Notes under the pieces: generated by a model
The model's input: the letters and a program-made list of their open reading frames with translations, nothing else
Database searches by the model: none
Told to the model about the DNA's origin: nothing
Program-made: the position numbers and the translations under genes
In this document: positions 16,441 to 23,837 of the stretch, one piece after another
Numbering within the stretch: the first letter of the stretch is position 1
Layout of the letters: every line of letters begins with the position of its first letter
Assembly: GCA_937951955.1 (NCBI GenBank)
Contig: CALGAD010000066.1
Coordinates: forward strand, 1 to 27,583
Reading direction: 5' to 3'
DNA: 27,583 nucleotides
From: an uncultured Bacillaceae bacterium
GTDB lineage: Bacteria > Bacillota > Bacilli > Bacillales > Caldibacillaceae

Positions 16441-16458
16441 TGAATGAATCCTCATTCA
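16441..16458. promoter_or_regulatory. FadR-type operator upstream of fadN
   Basis: The 18-bp palindrome TGAATGAATCCTCATTCA has perfect TGAATGA/TCATTCA arms. As I remember the B. subtilis FadR consensus (TGAATGANTANTCATTCA), it differs at one specified position. It touches the TAAAAT -10 candidate at 16463-16458. It also lies downstream of the better promoter at 16499-16527, so bound FadR could block initiation or elongation until acyl-CoA releases it. Confidence 0.8.
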
Positions 16459-16498
16459 TTTTACTTGAAAAAAATAATAAGAAGAATCTTTTAATCTA

Positions 16499-16527
16499 AA
16501 TATATAAAATTTTTTATCCCTTCGCAA
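16499..16527 (-). promoter_or_regulatory. Probable promoter of fadNAE
   Basis: On the minus strand, TTGCGA (16527-16522, 4 of 6), a 17-bp spacer and TATATT (16504-16499, 5 of 6) form the best promoter. An alternative -10 (TAAAAT, 16463-16458) directly abuts the FadR palindrome but has a poor -35. Confidence 0.45.
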
Positions 16528-16572
16528 TAATTCCGCTTTATTTTTTTGAAAATTATAAATGGTGTCGTTTGC

Positions 16573-17490
16573 TTAGCGTTTAAACAAATTTTTCAAGGCA
16601 AACCATACATTCGCCGGACGTTCCGCCAGACGGCGCATGTAAAATCCGAACCAGTCTGTTCCATACGGTACATATACCCGGACTTTATATCCTTCCCCTG
16701 CTAGCTGCAACTGCCGTTCGGTACGAATTCCGTATAACATCTGGAATTCAAATTTTTCTTGCGGGATATTCTTTTCTTTTATATACTGAATCGCATCTTC
16801 AATAATGGCATCATCATGGGTGGCAATAGCTGTATAGTAACCGTTATCCAGGTAATATCGGATTAACTTTTTAAAATTATCATCGACATCTTTCTTGTCC
16901 GGAAAAGCGACCTCTTCCGGTTCTTTGTATGCCCCTTTGACAAGCCGTAAACTCGCCTGATAATCTACCAAACTTTTTATATCTTTTTCCGTACGATACA
17001 GATATGCTTGCAACACTGTGCCGAGATCGGTATATTCCTTTTTTAATTGTTTATAGAGGCGAAGGGTTTGGTCACAGCGCGAAAAATCCTCCATATCGAT
17101 CGTAACGAAAACATGATTATTCCGTGCCGTATTTAATAAGTTTAATAAATTTTCTTTTAATAACTCCTCCGACAAATCAAGTCCAAGGGAGGTTAGTTTA
17201 ATCGATAATTGGGCGTCAAGATTCTCTTTTCGAATCGCTTCAATGGTTTTTATACAGTGATTCGTGATCGTTCGGGTTTCCTCTTCACTTTCAACAAATT
17301 CCCCTAAATAGTCAACCGTTACAGCGAGCCCTTGCTCATTCAATCCTTTAATCACTTCCACTGCCTCTTCCAGGGTTTGTCCAGCGACAAACCGGGATGC
17401 CCCTAACTTCAAGCCGAATTTTTTCGCAAGATTCTTCAATAATTTATTATTGGATAAAAATAAAAAGAAATTCCGTAATAATTTCTCCAT
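16573..17490 (-). CDS. fadM: Proline dehydrogenase family protein FadM (YusM)
   Basis: This is an FAD enzyme of the monofunctional proline dehydrogenase family, which oxidises proline to pyrroline-5-carboxylate at the membrane face. Family blocks are TVDYLGE (58-64), QAYLYRTEKD (161-170), RLVKGAYKEP (182-191), ATHDD (223-227), FQMLYGIR (249-256) and the substrate-binding FYMRRLAERPAN (283-294). It is 305 residues from ATG 17490, five bases after AAGGGGAG. A longer frame from 17610 runs across the promoter and is rejected. B. subtilis names the equivalent next to fadN fadM (YusM). Its own promoter shows no FadR box, so shared regulation with fadN is unproven. Confidence 0.9.
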   Translation of the reverse strand: MEKLLRNFFLFLSNNKLLKNLAKKFGLKLGASRFVAGQTLEEAVEVIKGLNEQGLAVTVDYLGEFVESEEETRTITNHCIKTIEAIRKENLDAQLSIKLTSLGLDLSEELLKENLLNLLNTARNNHVFVTIDMEDFSRCDQTLRLYKQLKKEYTDLGTVLQAYLYRTEKDIKSLVDYQASLRLVKGAYKEPEEVAFPDKKDVDDNFKKLIRYYLDNGYYTAIATHDDAIIEDAIQYIKEKNIPQEKFEFQMLYGIRTERQLQLAGEGYKVRVYVPYGTDWFGFYMRRLAERPANVWFALKNLFKR

Positions 17491-17580
17491 ATAACTCCCC
17501 TTCTTTTCAGCAAAGTATCTAATTGCGACCGCTTCTTCATCCCCGTCGTTTTCCAATCCCCTTTTCGTTTTTACAATTGA

Positions 17581-17609
17581 AAGTATACCCATAAAATAAA
17601 CAATTTTCA
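17581..17609 (-). promoter_or_regulatory. Sigma-A promoter of fadM
   Basis: On the minus strand, TTGAAA (17609-17604, 5 of 6), a 17-bp spacer and TATACT (17586-17581, 5 of 6) form a good promoter, giving an 85-nt leader before fadM. It proves that the upstream in-frame ATG at 17610 cannot be the start. Confidence 0.75.
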
Positions 17610-17692
17610 AATTTATTTACCGTGCATAAAGGCAGGCAAGTTCGGAATACTAATTTTGGAAAAGTACTTCATTTAATTAAGGAGGGCAGGAA

Positions 17693-17983
17693 ATGCAAAA
17701 TAATAACATGCAACAAGGAATGGGACAAGGTCAGGGTCAGGCACAGCCATTCCCACAACCCCCGCAAGTCGTTACCATTAAAGATTCTCTGTATATTAAA
17801 GACATGCTGGCCTGGAATTTACTTGCCATGAAAAAAGCGCACTTTTTCGCCAATCACTGTCAAGACCAAGAAATCCAAGCTTTACTAAATAAGGCAGGAC
17901 AAATGCACCAGAAACATTATCAAACCATTCTATCCCACTTAAATACGAATGCAAACTCCGGAAACAAACCATATTTAATGTAA
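17693..17983 (+). CDS. yusN: CotF-family spore coat protein YusN
   Basis: This is a 96-residue protein with a Gln/Gly/Pro-rich N-terminus (residues 1-26). A helical Coat_F-type domain follows, with KDSLYIKDMLAWNLLAMKKA and QDQEIQALLNKAGQMHQKHY. Such proteins are small structural components of the spore coat made in the mother cell. GGAGG lies seven bases before ATG 17693. The position next to fadM matches yusN of B. subtilis. It forms a pair with the next coat gene 15 nt downstream and would be transcribed late in sporulation. I could not recognise a sigma-K or sigma-E promoter. Confidence 0.8.
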   Translation: MQNNNMQQGMGQGQGQAQPFPQPPQVVTIKDSLYIKDMLAWNLLAMKKAHFFANHCQDQEIQALLNKAGQMHQKHYQTILSHLNTNANSGNKPYLM

Positions 17984-17998
17984 AAAGGAGGGAAACTT

Positions 17999-18325
17999 GT
18001 GAATCAGCAAAATAAAATTCAAAACCCGGCTACACAAATTCCCAAAACACCGCAAATGAATGATCGGGACTTCATTAATGACATGCTCTCTACCGAAAAA
18101 TATTTAACATCGGGCTATAATGTCTTTTTAAACGAAGCGAGCCATGAAAAGCTATATCAAGATATTTTGCAGATCTTCACAGAAACCCAGAACTGTCAGC
18201 GGGAACTGTTTAATTTAATGTTCAAAAAAGGATGGTACGGCTTTGAAGCGGCTGATCAGCAAACCTTACAGCAAGACTATCAACAATTCCAGGGCTACCA
18301 AAATCAGTTTCCATACTCCCATTGA
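17999..18325 (+). CDS. Second CotF-family spore coat protein
   Basis: This is a 108-residue Coat_F-type protein. The central helical part NDRDFINDMLSTEKYLTSGYN is the typical motif of this family. LYQDILQIFTETQNCQRELFNLM and a C-terminal KKGWYGFEAADQQTLQQ follow, ending in a Gln/Tyr-rich tail (YQQFQGYQNQFPYSH). The start is GTG 17999, six bases after GGAGGG. It is co-transcribed with yusN and shares general architecture but not close identity with it. A strong terminator follows. Coat location is inferred from the family. Confidence 0.8.
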   Translation: MNQQNKIQNPATQIPKTPQMNDRDFINDMLSTEKYLTSGYNVFLNEASHEKLYQDILQIFTETQNCQRELFNLMFKKGWYGFEAADQQTLQQDYQQFQGYQNQFPYSH

Positions 18326-18353
18326 CTAATTCATAAAGTGTGTACAAAAAGCG

Positions 18354-18403
18354 AAATGCCGGTTATCTTTCCTGGCGGGAAAGTTTAATACCGGCATTTT
18401 TTT
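18354..18403 (+). terminator. Rho-independent terminator of the coat genes
   Basis: A 10-bp stem (18354-18363 with 18390-18399) contains an inner hairpin (CTTTCC/GGAAAG). It is followed by a run of T residues to 18403. Confidence 0.92.
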
Positions 18404-18472
18404 GATCCTACTTTTTCTATAAAGTTATACAAGAAACATTTCTAAATTAATTTTCCTCTTCACAAAAGAAAA

Positions 18473-18481
18473 TGGTATACT
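18473..18481 (+). promoter_or_regulatory. Possible extended -10 promoter of the AI-2E gene
   Basis: TGG directly precedes TATACT (18476-18481, 5 of 6), an extended -10 arrangement. The sequence 17 bp upstream has no good -35. The start point would be about 75 nt before the gene. Confidence 0.35.
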
Positions 18482-18562
18482 TTTAAATGTAATATGTATT
18501 TTGAAATAAATTCCTTTACGTTATTTTATGAATAAAAATGTTTTTCTGGAAGGAGATTGAAC

Positions 18563-19696
18563 TTGCGCCAATCAAAACTGCTTTTCTGGTCCCTGGAAAT
18601 ATTAATTCTTATAGCTATCATCTACTTCGGTTCCCAGGTATCGTTTTTATTTGAACCTTTAATCATTTTCGTTTCCACTTTGTTTTTCCCGATTGTCATC
18701 GCGGGCTTCCTTTATTTTATTCTCAATCCGGTCGTCGACTATCTAGAACGCTGGAAATTCCCCCGCACCCTGGCAATCTTCACAATCTTCCTCGTGTTTA
18801 TCGGGTTGATTATTTTGATAATCGCAATCGGTGCTCCCGCGATCGGTGCGCAAATTAAAGAATTAATTGCCGATATTCCGGTGTATTTTGATCAATTACA
18901 AAAATTTTTCAGCGAATTTTCGGATAGTGCCGTATTTCAATGGATCTTAACACAAGAATACGTGACACTAGAAAATATTGAGGAATGGGTCATGAATACG
19001 GTCGTAAAATTACCCGATGCCTTCTCTACTGGAATCGCCAGCATTCTCAGTATTGTCGCCAATATTGCTCTTGTCATCGGTACAGTGCCCTTTCTCTTAT
19101 TCTTTATGTTAAAAGACGGTCACAAACTACCAGGCGCTATCGTTCGCTTTATGCCTTCCAGCTATCGGACCGAAGGATTAAAAATATTAAAAGATATGTC
19201 GCGGACACTGCAAACATATATACAAGGTCAGTTTATTGTTGCTCTTTGTGTTGGAACTTTATCTTATATCGGTTATATCATCATCGACTTGCCCTATGCT
19301 TTGATCCTGGCATTAATTGTTTCTTTAACGAACATTATCCCGTACCTGGGACCGGTCTTAGGGGCAGCACCAGCGGTCATCATCGCCTTATTCGACTCAC
19401 CGCTTACCGCTTTACTGACGATTGTCGTGGCGATTATCGCCCAGCAAATTGAAAGTAATTTAATTTCACCGTTAGTCATCGGCAATAAATTACAAACCCA
19501 TCCGGTCACAATCATTATTATCTTACTCGTTGCCGGAAACCTGGCTGGTGTTGTCGGTATGATTCTCGGTGTACCCTTTTATGCGGTCACGAAAGTCATA
19601 TTCTTAAACATTGTCCGGATCGTAAAACTTCATCGCGAAGCGAAACAGAATGAGAAAAATCATTCAGAAAATGAACTGGAAAATCCAGCGGAATAA
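18563..19696 (+). CDS. AI-2E family membrane transporter
   Basis: This is a 377-residue polytopic membrane protein of the AI-2E transporter (UPF0118) family. Hydrophobic helices lie near residues 10-60 and 68-92, after a soluble stretch at 150-180, and in a dense C-terminal set (220-345). Family features are the region FMLKDGHKLP, VGTLSYIGYIIIDLPYALILALI and NIIPYLGPVLGAAPAVIIAL. Members export or import diverse small molecules (AI-2 in E. coli TqsA, sodium in some bacilli), so the substrate is unknown. TTG 18563, seven bases after GGAG, is preferred. TTG 18557 almost touches the Shine-Dalgarno sequence. The tail is charged and cytoplasmic. Confidence 0.88.
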   Translation: MRQSKLLFWSLEILILIAIIYFGSQVSFLFEPLIIFVSTLFFPIVIAGFLYFILNPVVDYLERWKFPRTLAIFTIFLVFIGLIILIIAIGAPAIGAQIKELIADIPVYFDQLQKFFSEFSDSAVFQWILTQEYVTLENIEEWVMNTVVKLPDAFSTGIASILSIVANIALVIGTVPFLLFFMLKDGHKLPGAIVRFMPSSYRTEGLKILKDMSRTLQTYIQGQFIVALCVGTLSYIGYIIIDLPYALILALIVSLTNIIPYLGPVLGAAPAVIIALFDSPLTALLTIVVAIIAQQIESNLISPLVIGNKLQTHPVTIIIILLVAGNLAGVVGMILGVPFYAVTKVIFLNIVRIVKLHREAKQNEKNHSENELENPAE

Positions 19697-19697
19697 T

Positions 19698-19736
19698 AAA
19701 AAACCTTCCATAACCCGGTGTTATGGAAGGTTTTTT
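19698..19736. terminator. Bidirectional terminator between convergent genes
   Basis: A perfect 17-bp stem (19698-19714 with 19720-19736) with a 5-base loop is flanked by A-run and T-run. It would terminate the AI-2E gene on the plus strand and the small membrane protein gene on the minus strand. Confidence 0.95.
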
Positions 19737-19748
19737 ATTGCAAAATTA

Positions 19749-20234
19749 TCAATCTTGTTCGTTAGATTCCATGGATTGTTCGGAATGTTCTTGAGCGAAT
19801 TCCCGTTTATTCCGCTCCTCTTCTTGCAAAAAGCGAATAAAGAAATCGAGTGCTTGAACGGGTAATTTTTCTACCGTACGGATATAATAGGTTTTTCGGT
19901 CCTCACCGACAAAACGGCTCTTTTTCATCCGTTCAATGATGTACTGGGTACCGATTTTTTGGATTTCTTTTTTGTTCAAGCGAATCTCCTTATACAGCGC
20001 CAGCCCTAAAGCGCCGAGAATCGAATAGAGAATGAGCAAAAATTTATTATCCATAAACTCAGGGGCAAAAAAGAGCAAATAAACGATATTGATGAGCGAT
20101 ATTCCGATAAGCGGGTAAGTCCAGAACATATATTTTGACGTCTTTTTCGCCAGGGGCAAAATCAATTTCTGGATCGCCTCCAGCTCTTTTTTTATATGTT
20201 CGGACAAGTTATTCGTTACGATAAAATGATTCAA
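19749..20234 (-). CDS. Small two-helix membrane protein (YwnF/DUF5392-like)
   Basis: This is a 161-residue protein with two predicted transmembrane helices (about residues 36-56, FWTYPLIGISLINIVYLLFF, and 63-80, NKFLLILYSILGALGLALY). A charged N-terminal helix precedes them, and a cytoplasmic C-terminus follows with a conserved-looking KEIRLNKKEIQKIGTQYIIERMKKSRF and an acidic tail. It resembles the YwnF/DUF5392 group, whose function is unknown. The start is uncertain. TTG 20234 lies nine bases after AAAAGGA. An out-of-frame ATG with better spacing opens a nine-codon frame that ends just before TTG 20207 of this gene. The promoter at 20357-20385 gives a leader of more than 100 nt. Confidence 0.7.
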   Translation of the reverse strand: MNHFIVTNNLSEHIKKELEAIQKLILPLAKKTSKYMFWTYPLIGISLINIVYLLFFAPEFMDNKFLLILYSILGALGLALYKEIRLNKKEIQKIGTQYIIERMKKSRFVGEDRKTYYIRTVEKLPVQALDFFIRFLQEEERNKREFAQEHSEQSMESNEQD

Positions 20235-20356
20235 TCATAATCATCCTTTTTATTCGTATTTCTCGATGCTTACCTCTCAAATGTTTGTTTTAAAGGATTT
20301 CTAGACAAGTAGTGAACCTCGATACTACAATCATAGCAAACAATTTCCTTTCGTTC

Positions 20357-20385
20357 ATCTTACAAGAATATAAATATGATGTCAA
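20357..20385 (-). promoter_or_regulatory. Promoter of the YwnF-like gene
   Basis: On the minus strand, a perfect TTGACA (20385-20380), a 17-bp spacer and TAAGAT (20362-20357, 4 of 6) form a plausible sigma-A promoter about 115 nt upstream of the gene. Confidence 0.5.
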
Positions 20386-20452
20386 AAGATTTAGAAAGAC
20401 AAAAGATATAAATGATTTTGCTAGATGACCAATACCTACCTCAATCACGTCC

Positions 20453-20497
20453 AAAAAAGAACAGACCCTATCTTATTGCTTTCAGGGTCTGTTCTTT
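20453..20497 (-). terminator. Terminator of the NEW3/ABC operon
   Basis: A perfect 14-bp stem (20456-20469 with 20484-20497) is followed on the minus strand by six T residues (20458-20453). It lies just after the permease stop codon. Confidence 0.93.
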
Positions 20498-20503
20498 CAA
20501 TAT

Positions 20504-21559
20504 TTATGCACGAATTTCCTGTCTCATAAACAAGACATAACTAATCGCAAAACAAATCAATGTGGCAGCAATCATCGCGGTAATTTGAGGCCACACAAGC
20601 AATAAGCTTTGTGTCAATGGTAGCGGACTCGTGACCGCACCAACCATTTGTTCCATCGTGACAACACCGACTGACCTTGTCGTCGGTGATAAAAGAACGG
20701 TCACCGATTCATTGAACAAGTAATTAGGAGACAGACGCATCAAGGCCAGTACCCATCCATACCTTGATACGAGTTCAGTCATCGATGCAACCTGCTCGAC
20801 ATTTAAAACATTATTGGCAAATAAATTAACGATAATGGGGAAAAACACGCCAAAGAACAGCCAGACAGCAATGCTGGCCAGCGCTGATGTCGCCGCTTGC
20901 CGGAAGATAACGGAAAATAAAATCCCTAAGTTGAGCCAGAACGCGATATAAACGATACATAAGAATAGGAAGAACATGATGCGGGCAAATTCTTCCCCGG
21001 TCGGGGGGATCCCTAAAATCAAGATCCCGAAGGCCATGACGAGCAGACCTAATGAAAAGAAGAGCAGTGTACATAAAAGGACGGATGCAACAAATTTAGC
21101 ATTGATGACATAATCCCGTGGAATCGGCTGGGCCATCAAGCGGCTCAATGTTCCCCGGTTCCGCTCGGAGTTGATGGCATCAAAACCTAAAGCAATTCCT
21201 AGCAACGGTCCGAGCAGACCGATAAAGGTGATAAAAGAAGGCATCGCTCCATCAGAAACCGTAAATAAACTGAGGAACAAATATGCACCTCTCCCGATTT
21301 TCTGGGCATCCTCCGATGCTTCCACCACATCCTGTATCGTTGTTACTGCTGTATAGAGGGAAGCGATGCAAGTGAGGAGGATGATGGCCAGTAAAATGAC
21401 AATTCTCCAGCTGCGGATGGAGTCAGCAAATTCTTTCCGAACAATCATCCAGAAAGCCTGGCGATCTGGACGTTCAGAGATGGACACATCATCTCCTGGG
21501 AAAAGATTCGTGATTTTTTCCAGCCAGCGGGAAAATGGATTGTTAATTTTTCCTGTCAT
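20504..21559 (-). CDS. ABC-2 type transporter permease
   Basis: This is a 351-residue membrane protein. A soluble N-terminal stretch of about 50 residues ends in the family-typical MIVRKEFADSIRSWR. About six hydrophobic helices follow, with a large extracytoplasmic loop after the first (residues 75-110). GFDAINSERNRGTLSRLMAQPIPRDYVINAKF is the hallmark cytoplasmic coupling segment of ABC-2/NatB/GldF-type permeases. It should form an exporter with the ATPase encoded just upstream. ATG 21559 overlaps the end of the ATPase gene by 17 nt, so translation is coupled. A longer frame from 21598 lies wholly inside the ATPase gene and is rejected. Substrate unknown. Confidence 0.9.
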   Translation of the reverse strand: MTGKINNPFSRWLEKITNLFPGDDVSISERPDRQAFWMIVRKEFADSIRSWRIVILLAIILLTCIASLYTAVTTIQDVVEASEDAQKIGRGAYLFLSLFTVSDGAMPSFITFIGLLGPLLGIALGFDAINSERNRGTLSRLMAQPIPRDYVINAKFVASVLLCTLLFFSLGLLVMAFGILILGIPPTGEEFARIMFFLFLCIVYIAFWLNLGILFSVIFRQAATSALASIAVWLFFGVFFPIIVNLFANNVLNVEQVASMTELVSRYGWVLALMRLSPNYLFNESVTVLLSPTTRSVGVVTMEQMVGAVTSPLPLTQSLLLVWPQITAMIAATLICFAISYVLFMRQEIRA

Positions 21560-22499
21560 CTTCGTCACGTCCTTCAAAATAACGATGGTAAATTTCATCT
21601 AAACCGAAATCTTTTTTATTCAGTTGTAGTAAATGAGCTCCCGATTGCACGATCAGTTTACTGATTTCTGCTGAGACATCTTCCCCGCAATAAATTTCGA
21701 GCTGCTGACCCAGTTGTTCCACTTTATGAACCGATGGGATACTCTTCACTTTTTCAATTAGCTCAGCACGAATCGGATCTACCTTGACTTGAATGACAAA
21801 ATTGTCCTCGATAAACAATTTTTTCGCTAACGTTTCCAGGTTTCCTTCGGCTAACAGCTTTCCCTTGACAAAAATACCGACACGATCACAAATTTGCTGG
21901 ACTTGATGCAGTTGGTGGGAGGAGAGGAGGACGGTGATTTTTTCCTCTTTGCTCAACTGTTTGATTAATTTGAGTAACTCCCGTACCCCTTCAGGGTCAA
22001 TCCCGAGGGTCGGTTCATCGAGAATAATGACCTCTGGATTTTTTATCAAAACATCAGCGAGCCCGAGCCGCTGCCGCATCCCCCGTGAATATTTACCGGT
22101 TTTTTTATGTGCGGCATCGAGCAGGTTAACTTTTTCCAGCAAATCGAACGCCCGCTTTTCAGCTTTTTCACCATAAATACCGTTCAATTGGGCGGTATAC
22201 ATTAAGTTTTCCAAACCGGTCATATGCGTATAAAAGCCGACATTATCCGGTAAATATCCAACTCTTTTTTTAACCCCGATCGGATTGCGGGTGGAGTCAA
22301 TCCCGCAAACCGTCACTTTTCCAGAGGTCGGTTCACTTAAACCTAATATCATCAAAATTGTCGTTGTTTTTCCAGCACCATTCGGACCGAGTAAACCGAA
22401 TATTTCACCTTTTTTAATCGTAAGGGAGAGATCGTTCACCGCGTATTGTTCATCGTATTTTTTCGTCAAGTTTTTCAGCTGAATAATCGCCTCGGTCAC
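21543..22499 (-). CDS. ABC transporter ATP-binding protein
   Basis: This is a 318-residue CcmA/NatA-type ATPase. Walker A is GPNGAGKTT (38-46), the signature is YSRGMRQRL (137-145) and Walker B is VIILDEPTLGID (157-168). The switch histidine is in LLSSHQLHQV. A C-terminal extension of about 90 residues (220-318) is typical of export ATPases that pair with ABC-2 permeases. The start is GTG 22499, six bases after GGGAGGAG and only two bases beyond the stop of the NEW3 gene. The tight NEW3-ATPase-permease order indicates one functional unit. Confidence 0.93.
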   Translation of the reverse strand: MTEAIIQLKNLTKKYDEQYAVNDLSLTIKKGEIFGLLGPNGAGKTTTILMILGLSEPTSGKVTVCGIDSTRNPIGVKKRVGYLPDNVGFYTHMTGLENLMYTAQLNGIYGEKAEKRAFDLLEKVNLLDAAHKKTGKYSRGMRQRLGLADVLIKNPEVIILDEPTLGIDPEGVRELLKLIKQLSKEEKITVLLSSHQLHQVQQICDRVGIFVKGKLLAEGNLETLAKKLFIEDNFVIQVKVDPIRAELIEKVKSIPSVHKVEQLGQQLEIYCGEDVSAEISKLIVQSGAHLLQLNKKDFGLDEIYHRYFEGRDEDDRKN

Positions 22500-22501
22500 G
22501 C

Positions 22502-23656
22502 TTATCTCCTCCCGTATTTCTTAAAGATGTAATACAATCCACCCACCACTAAAGCAATGATCAAGATCGCAACGATTCCCCAGAGGGTCGATGTTTCTAC
22601 CGAAACACGGAATGTGGCGTCCGCTGAAACTTCAGGAGCGGTTGCTTTAAATGTCACGACATAGTCTCCAGCAATCGCTTCATCCGGAGCTGTGATTATG
22701 GCTTTTACCGTTGCACTATCCCCTGGTTCTAACTGTGCGATCGTATTGTTTTCATACTCGACTTCCCAATTAGGCGGTGTGCTATCGGTAATTTCAATTC
22801 CGGCGAGTGGTGCTGTTCCGGTATTCGTAACGACTAATTGAACCGTTCGTTTTCCACCAGCAGTGACATCTGTACTTAAATTGCCGTCTTTTGTGCTGAG
22901 CTGCATATCATAAGAACCGGTAATGACAGCCTCTAAAACTAATTCCGCTGCGGTATTACCGGATTGGGCGCGAATCGGTATCTCATAAGTACCGGCTTCC
23001 ACATTTTCTGGGGGTGTAACCGTAACCGTGATATCCTCAGATGCATTGGGCTCGACCTGGATGGATGAAATGGAGTCGCTACCTGATTTAAACGTTACCC
23101 CCCAACCTTCACCGGCTTGTGTGGTTAACGCATAGTTTTGTTCGTTAGCCGTCCGGTTGCGAATCGTAACGGTATAATTAAAATCTGAATCAGCATGTCC
23201 CTGTAAGTTGGCCTGTTCACTCGTTAATTCGGTAGCCGATGAACCTTGCTCGGTTACGGTAACGAGCAGTGGCAGTGAACTTTTTCCAGAATCATTGCTG
23301 GCAACAAGATTAAAGCGATAATCTCCCTTGTCCGCATCGAGCGGCAATGTGATATCCAAATGAATTTGTTGTTCACTATTCCCCCGGACGGATAGTTCAC
23401 GAATATCCCGGCCATCAGCGGTGATTTTGTAATCCCAGCCTTCCGGGGCATTTTCCAGGCTAAAGGACATACTTTGAATCGAAGAACCGCTGTTTATCAC
23501 ATCAACGGTATAGGAAATCGTTTCGCCCGGGATGGCGGTTGTTCCTGTAAATGGAGTAAATAACGTTACATTTTCAACGGCATATGTTTTTTGGATAGGA
23601 ATAAGAGTGAAAAATAGTATAATGCTAGATAAAATCGTTAGTATTTTTCGCAACAT
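22502..23656 (-). CDS. Membrane-anchored NEW3-domain protein
   Basis: This 384-residue protein has an N-terminal signal peptide (cleavage expected after TYA, residue 26). Three tandem beta-sandwich repeats of the NEW3/COG1470 type follow, at roughly residues 30-135, 145-250 and 255-355. Each has a motif like ENAPEGWDYKI, AGEGWGVTFKS or STPPNWEVEYE and ends with a GDY/GTYE strand. One C-terminal transmembrane helix (357-378) and a short basic tail complete it. It should sit outside the cell, tethered to the membrane, as an adhesive or sensing accessory of the ABC exporter encoded downstream. GGAGGG precedes ATG 23656. Ligand and role are unknown. No enzyme domain is visible. Confidence 0.88.
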   Translation of the reverse strand: MLRKILTILSSIILFFTLIPIQKTYAVENVTLFTPFTGTTAIPGETISYTVDVINSGSSIQSMSFSLENAPEGWDYKITADGRDIRELSVRGNSEQQIHLDITLPLDADKGDYRFNLVASNDSGKSSLPLLVTVTEQGSSATELTSEQANLQGHADSDFNYTVTIRNRTANEQNYALTTQAGEGWGVTFKSGSDSISSIQVEPNASEDITVTVTPPENVEAGTYEIPIRAQSGNTAAELVLEAVITGSYDMQLSTKDGNLSTDVTAGGKRTVQLVVTNTGTAPLAGIEITDSTPPNWEVEYENNTIAQLEPGDSATVKAIITAPDEAIAGDYVVTFKATAPEVSADATFRVSVETSTLWGIVAILIIALVVGGLYYIFKKYGRR

Positions 23657-23693
23657 CGTTATTCCCTCCTATTTGTTGTTCATAATTGGTACG

Positions 23694-23708
23694 AATGAAA
23701 CATTCATT
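23694..23708. promoter_or_regulatory. Inverted repeat in the divergent NEW3/sigma intergenic region
   Basis: AATGAA-ACA-TTCATT is a 6-3-6 palindrome abutting the -35 of the plus-strand sigma gene promoter, within the leader of the NEW3 operon. It could be an operator acting on both directions. Its half-site spacing does not fit FadR. The regulator is unknown. Confidence 0.3.
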
Positions 23709-23736
23709 TGGATTTATTTCCGACAAAAAATATAAT
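23708..23736 (+). promoter_or_regulatory. Possible promoter of the ECF sigma gene
   Basis: A perfect TATAAT (23731-23736) lies 17 bp after TTGGAT (23708-23713, 3 of 6). This looks like a sigma-A promoter. I did not find a clear AAC/CGT-type ECF autoregulatory promoter in the 175-base intergenic region. Confidence 0.45.
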
Positions 23737-23749
23737 ATTTTTATAGGAT

Positions 23750-23779
23750 ATAATAATGATAGCGAATCGTTCATGTCAA
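23750..23779 (-). promoter_or_regulatory. Promoter of the NEW3/ABC operon
   Basis: On the minus strand, a perfect TTGACA (23779-23774), an 18-bp spacer and TATTAT (23755-23750, 5 of 6) form a good sigma-A promoter, giving a leader of about 90 nt. It faces away from the sigma gene promoter, and the two overlap in transcribed territory. Confidence 0.6.
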
Positions 23780-23837
23780 AATTCCCATCCATTGCAACTA
23801 TCTCCTATCATTTGGAGCGCTGAGTGAAAGGATGGCG

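Noticed and set aside
17589..17597. CATAAAATA as a sigma-K -10 for the coat genes.
   Set aside because: The upstream AC is 14 bp away instead of about 16-17, and the site lies on top of the fadM promoter.
23694..23708. The AATGAA-ACA-TTCATT palindrome as a second FadR box.
   Set aside because: The half-sites are one base closer than in the FadR motif and lack the outer TG/CA, so it was kept only as an unassigned inverted repeat.
23797..23828. An ECF-type autoregulatory promoter (AAC then CG) before the sigma gene.
   Set aside because: The spacing between the elements is about 19 bases, too long for the usual ECF arrangement, and it would start transcription almost at the start codon.
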